NCBI RefSeq assembly: GCF_001280845.1
Contig: NZ_LGHP01000002.1
Coordinates: 603,477-667,476, forward strand
Direction of reading: 5' to 3'
Origin: Bacillus sp. FJAT-28004
Lineage (GTDB): Bacteria > Bacillota > Bacilli > Paenibacillales > Paenibacillaceae
Length of the DNA stretch: 64,000 nt
Shown here: piece after piece, positions 60,873-64,000 of the stretch
How the letters are laid out: each line of letters begins with the position of its first letter
Numbering within the stretch: position 1 is the first letter of the stretch
Translations under genes and position numbers: made by a program
Notes under the pieces: model-generated
Told to the model about the DNA's origin: nothing
Databases searched by the model: none
What the model saw: only the letters and a program-made list of their open reading frames with translations

Positions 60873-61709
60873 ATGAGAATCGATGCGCATCAGCATTATT
60901 GGAAGACAGCGCGTGGAGACTATGGTTGGCTGACTCCGGAACAGGGGATTTTATATGCGGACTATATGCCGGAACAGCTGCATGAAACACTGGCATCTTA
61001 TGGCTTCGAACGTACGATTGTAGTGCAAGCTGCGCCCACGTTAGAAGAAACTGAATTCATGTTGTCCTTATATGAAAAGTATGACAGTATTGCCGGGGTG
61101 GTCGGCTGGCTGGATCTGGATTCGCCGGAGTTTGGAGAGCAATATACCAGATTCCGCAAGCATGAAGGTTTTGTTGGGTTTCGACCAATGCTGCAGGATT
61201 TACATGACCAATGGATCCTTCAGACTGGGGTCATGAAAAATATGGAATTGGTAGTCAGGGATGAGTTTCCGATTGACTTACAGCTTAGGCCACGCCATCT
61301 TCCTTATATATTGGAGGTATTACGTGTCTTTCCAACCCTCAGGGCAGTGATCGATCATGCTGCCAAGCCTTTTATCTCAGAAAAATCCTTAGACCCTTGG
61401 AAGATGCAAATGACCGAAATAGCTGCCTATCCTAACGTTATGTGCAAGCTGTCCGGTCTGGTCACTGAAGCGAACCAACAAACTTGGGGCTGGGAAGACT
61501 TGGCTCCTTATGTGCACCATGTCGTCGAAGTGTTTGGAACAGATCGGATCATGTTCGGGAGCGATTGGCCTGTTTGTTTAACGACTTGCAGTTACAGAGA
61601 GGTTTATGATGCTTTGTTGAAGTCTCTCCCTCCTAACTTGTCCCAATACGATCATGACGCCATCTTTGGGTGCAATGCAAAGCGATTTTATAAATTGCAT
61701 AACACTTAG
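60873..61709 (+). CDS. Amidohydrolase-family lactonase-like enzyme
   Basis: 278 aa PF04909-type TIM barrel. Metal motif DAHQHYW at residues 4-10, FVGFRPMLQD, VIDHAAKPF with the His ligand, MCKLSGLVTEA, and FGSDWPVC with the catalytic Asp. Relatives are L-fucono- and L-rhamnono-lactonases. ATG 60873 is 3 bases after the ADP-ribosylglycohydrolase-like gene, so the two are one transcription unit and may act on successive sugar intermediates. Confidence 0.88.
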   Translation: MRIDAHQHYWKTARGDYGWLTPEQGILYADYMPEQLHETLASYGFERTIVVQAAPTLEETEFMLSLYEKYDSIAGVVGWLDLDSPEFGEQYTRFRKHEGFVGFRPMLQDLHDQWILQTGVMKNMELVVRDEFPIDLQLRPRHLPYILEVLRVFPTLRAVIDHAAKPFISEKSLDPWKMQMTEIAAYPNVMCKLSGLVTEANQQTWGWEDLAPYVHHVVEVFGTDRIMFGSDWPVCLTTCSYREVYDALLKSLPPNLSQYDHDAIFGCNAKRFYKLHNT

Positions 61710-61752
61710 TGAAAAATAAACTGACCTCTTTTTTATTGTTTATCCTGGACCA

Positions 61753-61857
61753 TAAACTTCATAGATGAGCGACCTCCTGATGGTGAGATTTTAGGGCTAC
61801 AGACCCTTTAACAACTCCCATATTACAGAGGCGCTCTTTTTTTTATTCAAAGTCCTA
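61753..61857 (+). ncRNA. 105-base structured repeat with terminator end, copy 2
   Basis: Second copy of the element at 42135. The outer stem GAGCG/CGCTC is kept. The middle stem changes on both sides (ATGG-GAG against CTCCCAT instead of ATGGG against CCCAT), which hints at selected pairing; a run of at least eight T follows. It also terminates the amidohydrolase operon. Confidence 0.55.
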
Positions 61858-61934
61858 TTAATGAATCTAGAATAGTTCAAGAAACATAAATGGAGAATAG
61901 TAAGAACATAGCTCTGAAGTTCGGGGGGATTTAT

Positions 61935-62309
61935 ATGCACAAATACATTTATTGGCATGCTTTTTTTAAAGCGAACAGAGAGGAAAAGGTAAGTAAGATG
62001 CTCACAAGATTTAATGAAGTATGTGACATGAAGGGTACCTTAATTTCGTGTGAACGTTATTGGAAGGACTCCTCCTTATTCGATGTTGTTTTTAGTACAC
62101 CTTTAAATAAGGACGAAATTACAGATGCTGTTTTCGCAGCATTAGTCATCTCTCACAAGTTGGCTTATCAATGGGAGGTCACTGGTCCGTACATTTCTGA
62201 ACCAGGGAAATGGGAATTTAGTGGATTGACCACAAAAACCAAGGTCACAGGGATTGAATGGATTGAGTTTAGGGTTGAGTCCGAGATAAGTGATGGAAGA
62301 AACGGGTAA
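61935..62309 (+). CDS. Hypothetical protein
   Basis: 124 aa from ATG 61935 (GGGGGGAT six bases before); the upstream ATG 61890 lacks a ribosome site. Soluble alpha/beta-looking protein beginning MHKYIYWHAFFKANREEKV, with Trp-rich second half (KWEFSGL, GIEWIEF). Not recognised. Flanked by repeat elements on both sides. Confidence 0.6.
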   Translation: MHKYIYWHAFFKANREEKVSKMLTRFNEVCDMKGTLISCERYWKDSSLFDVVFSTPLNKDEITDAVFAALVISHKLAYQWEVTGPYISEPGKWEFSGLTTKTKVTGIEWIEFRVESEISDGRNG

Positions 62310-62336
62310 CTATCGTTCAATAACAAGAGGGCTGCC
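62303..62336. repeat. Degenerate copy of the 14245-type repeat
   Basis: CGGGTAACTATCGTTCAATAA followed by GGCTGCC corresponds to the core of the double-hairpin element at 14245 with rearranged inner bases. Confidence 0.4.
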
Positions 62337-62406
62337 AAATGGCCGTGCCACTCCTTTAAGTATATTAATAGCTTAGATTAAGCCATAAAAAAGGAGGGTT
62401 AATCCA

Positions 62407-63318
62407 TTGTCCGCATGTAGACCTTCGCCATCATTTCATTTCGCTTATGTCACGAATTTCAAGGATGATACCGTGTCGGTGATTGATACCCGAACAACAA
62501 AGGTCAAGGCAACAATCAAGACCGGCCGTGGACCTTTTGAGATTGCTGTTACACCTGATAGGAAGTATGCTTATGTTGTCAATAAAAGCGATAACACCGC
62601 TCAAGTAATCAAAAGAAAAACAAATAAAATTATCCGTACCATCCAGGTCGGAAAAGCTCCATCGGATGTAGGTGCATCGCGAAACTTCGTCTATGTTACG
62701 AACTCGGCTGACCATACCGTTTCAGTAATTTGTATAAAGAAACAAAGAGTTGTTAAAACGATAAAGGTTGAAAAAAAACCGGTAGGAGTAACCATTACTC
62801 CTAAGAAGTCCGGCTTTAGAACTTTAGGATTTGTAAGTAATAACGCCAGCAATACGATTTCTATTTTTGATGTGAAAAACAACAAGGTTATCGATACGAT
62901 AAAAGCCGGCGTCGGCCCAGATCAAATTGCTTTCACGATGAACCGCAAATTAGCTTATGTCACCACGGATAATAATGTTTTGGTTATAGGTATTCATAAT
63001 CGAAGGATCCTAAAAAAGATTAAAGTTGGACTTAAACCGATCGGTATAGCCATAACCCCTAACAACAAATTTGCCTATGTTGGTAATGAAGGGGATAACA
63101 CGGTTTCTGTCATAAAACTAATAAATAACAAGGTGATAGCTACCATTCCGGTGGGGATCAAACCCGGTATTGTAGCCATCACACAAGATAGTAAATATGC
63201 TTATGTTGCTAATTTTGGAGAAAATACAGTTTCTGTTATAAGAATCAGAGATAATAAGGTTATTAAGACGGTAAAAGTAGGAAATGCAGCATCGGGGCTT
63301 GCTATTATCCCTTTATAG
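62407..63318 (+). CDS. YVTN-type beta-propeller repeat protein
   Basis: 303 aa built almost wholly of about seven blades of roughly 42 residues, each with a YAYVTN-like strand, a DNTVSVI strand and a K-V-GxxP turn (for example FAYVTNFKDDTVSVIDTRTT and YAYVGNEGDNTVSVIK). Very Lys-rich. No signal peptide, TM or anchor is seen, which is odd for a group often on cell or spore surfaces. TTG 62407 with AAAGGAGGG before. A protein-interaction scaffold is likely; partner unknown. Confidence 0.85.
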   Translation: MSACRPSPSFHFAYVTNFKDDTVSVIDTRTTKVKATIKTGRGPFEIAVTPDRKYAYVVNKSDNTAQVIKRKTNKIIRTIQVGKAPSDVGASRNFVYVTNSADHTVSVICIKKQRVVKTIKVEKKPVGVTITPKKSGFRTLGFVSNNASNTISIFDVKNNKVIDTIKAGVGPDQIAFTMNRKLAYVTTDNNVLVIGIHNRRILKKIKVGLKPIGIAITPNNKFAYVGNEGDNTVSVIKLINNKVIATIPVGIKPGIVAITQDSKYAYVANFGENTVSVIRIRDNKVIKTVKVGNAASGLAIIPL

Positions 63319-63387
63319 ATGGTCTTGAAAAATTTAATAGTACTATTTGTTGCATTTGAGTTACTTATTATTTCTGGCAAGTCATTC

Positions 63388-63478
63388 AACTAACGGAGAA
63401 CGATAGTTTAATAAAGACACGGATAACAGTACAAAAAACCAGCGGCAGTTCAGGACTTATCGGTCTGAACTGCACCCC
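63388..63478. repeat. Dispersed palindromic repeat interrupted by the IS
   Basis: AACTAACGGAGAACGATAGTTTAATAAA and then AAACCAGCGGCAGTTCAGGAC parallel the element at 14245, but the second hairpin's right arm stops at CTGAACTGC where the IS end begins, so the IS appears to have inserted into it. Confidence 0.5.
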
Positions 63479-64000
63479 GTCAAGTAGACAATACAAATAA
63501 TAAAAATCAATTAAGCGGCCTTGGTCCTAAATTCCATCGGACTCAGGCCGTTTAGTTTTGCTTGTAACCGTTCGTTATTGTAAAAGTGAATGTAGGCCTC
63601 AATGTCCCTCTTAAGCTCCTCAAAAGTATGGTACGTGTGCAAATAATACTTTTCACATTTCAAGGTCCCCCAGAAAGATTCCATCGGACCGTTATCGATG
63701 CACCGCCCAACTCGGGACATACTTTGAATCATTTTGTTGTCATCTAAGAGCTTCTTAAAGCCCAAGGAGGTGTATTGGTAGCCTCGATCGCTATGAAGCA
63801 TCGGGCTGCTTACTGGAGCTGCTTGCACGGCCAGTTTCAACGTCTGGAATACAAGTGGATTGTTATTGGAACGCCCTAATACATAGGAGACGATGGATTT
63901 ATCATGAAGGTCCAATATAGCGCTTAAATACGCTTTTTGGCCAGGACCGCACTTGAATTCCGTTACATCGGTAAGCCACTTTTCATTCGGTGCATCGGCA
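63466..64000 (-). mobile_element. IS3-family (IS150-like) insertion sequence, cut by window edge
   Basis: Right end with terminal-repeat-like sequence TGAACTGCACCC then CGTCAAGTAGACA at 63466-63490, related to that at 28472. Carries the transposase gene at 63511-64000. The left end is outside the window. Confidence 0.75.
63511..64000 (-). CDS. IS3-family transposase OrfB (5' end outside window)
   Basis: The frame is open through base 64000 on the minus strand; the TTG-initiated ORF at 63915 is not its start. Integrase (rve) core: first Asp in LTDVTEFK, second in LHSDRGYQYT, catalytic Glu in MESFWGTLKCE, and the end FYNNERLQAKLNGLSPMEFR typical of IS150-group OrfB. All three DDE residues are present, so the copy may be active. 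Confidence 0.93.
   Translation of the reverse strand, partial: ADAPNEKWLTDVTEFKCGPGQKAYLSAILDLHDKSIVSYVLGRSNNNPLVFQTLKLAVQAAPVSSPMLHSDRGYQYTSLGFKKLLDDNKMIQSMSRVGRCIDNGPMESFWGTLKCEKYYLHTYHTFEELKRDIEAYIHFYNNERLQAKLNGLSPMEFRTKAA

Noticed and set aside
1..64000. tRNA, rRNA, phage or plasmid-origin genes
   Set aside because: None of the conserved sequences or structures was seen on either strand.

Overview
The window looks like the chromosome of an endospore-forming Firmicute of the Paenibacillus type. The evidence is: cwlJ and two complete gerA-B-C germinant receptor operons; spore-surface type collagen-like and DUF4183 proteins; three carbohydrate ABC importers without their own ATPase gene, two of them paired with YesM/YesN-type two-component systems; strong AGGAGG-type ribosome binding sites with frequent TTG/GTG starts; moderate GC. 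No rRNA, tRNA, CRISPR array or prophage is visible.

Layout. 1-7.2 kb: the tail of a dockerin protein, then a YesM-like kinase/AraC-type regulator pair and a solute-binding lipoprotein with two permeases. 7.2-13.4 kb: a YdcF-like protein and a Bce-like module (OmpR regulator, intramembrane-sensing kinase, ABC ATPase, large FtsX permease, small sigma-region-2-like protein). 13.6-23.5 kb: cwlJ, an alkaline phosphatase and a metallophosphoesterase, each with a likely PhoP box, set in a decayed stretch full of IS3-family remnants, a truncated lplB-type permease, palindromic repeats, iteron-like repeats and a phosphotransferase gene. 22-28.5 kb: an AraC regulator divergent from a galactoside operon (GH36 alpha-galactosidase, galactonate dehydratase, KDPGal aldolase, aldose epimerase), with a broken SDR dehydrogenase just upstream. 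28.7-31.9 kb: Gfo/Idh oxidoreductase plus sugar isomerase, then two spore-surface-like proteins. 32.4-42 kb: a second kinase/regulator pair divergent from permease-permease-binding protein-GH38 alpha-mannosidase. 42-48.1 kb: a RHH/PIN pair resembling a toxin-antitoxin locus, a repeat-bearing possible coat protein, a third importer. 48.2-56.8 kb: two ger operons pointing away from each other around a P-loop kinase. 56.9-64 kb: an EEP-family hydrolase, an AraC regulator divergent from an ADP-ribosylglycohydrolase-like protein and an amidohydrolase, a YVTN beta-propeller protein, and an IS3-family transposase running off the window.

How the genes work together. Most of the window serves plant-polysaccharide scavenging: sensor pairs read extracellular sugars, lipoproteins and permeases import oligosaccharides (presumably using a shared MsmX-type ATPase encoded elsewhere), and cytoplasmic glycosidases release galactose or mannose. 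The rest serves phosphate scavenging and sporulation/germination. The non-coding part is unusually rich: a 104-105 bp structured element in two copies, matching tandem TTAGAC-type boxes at two permease loci, and several families of dispersed palindromes.
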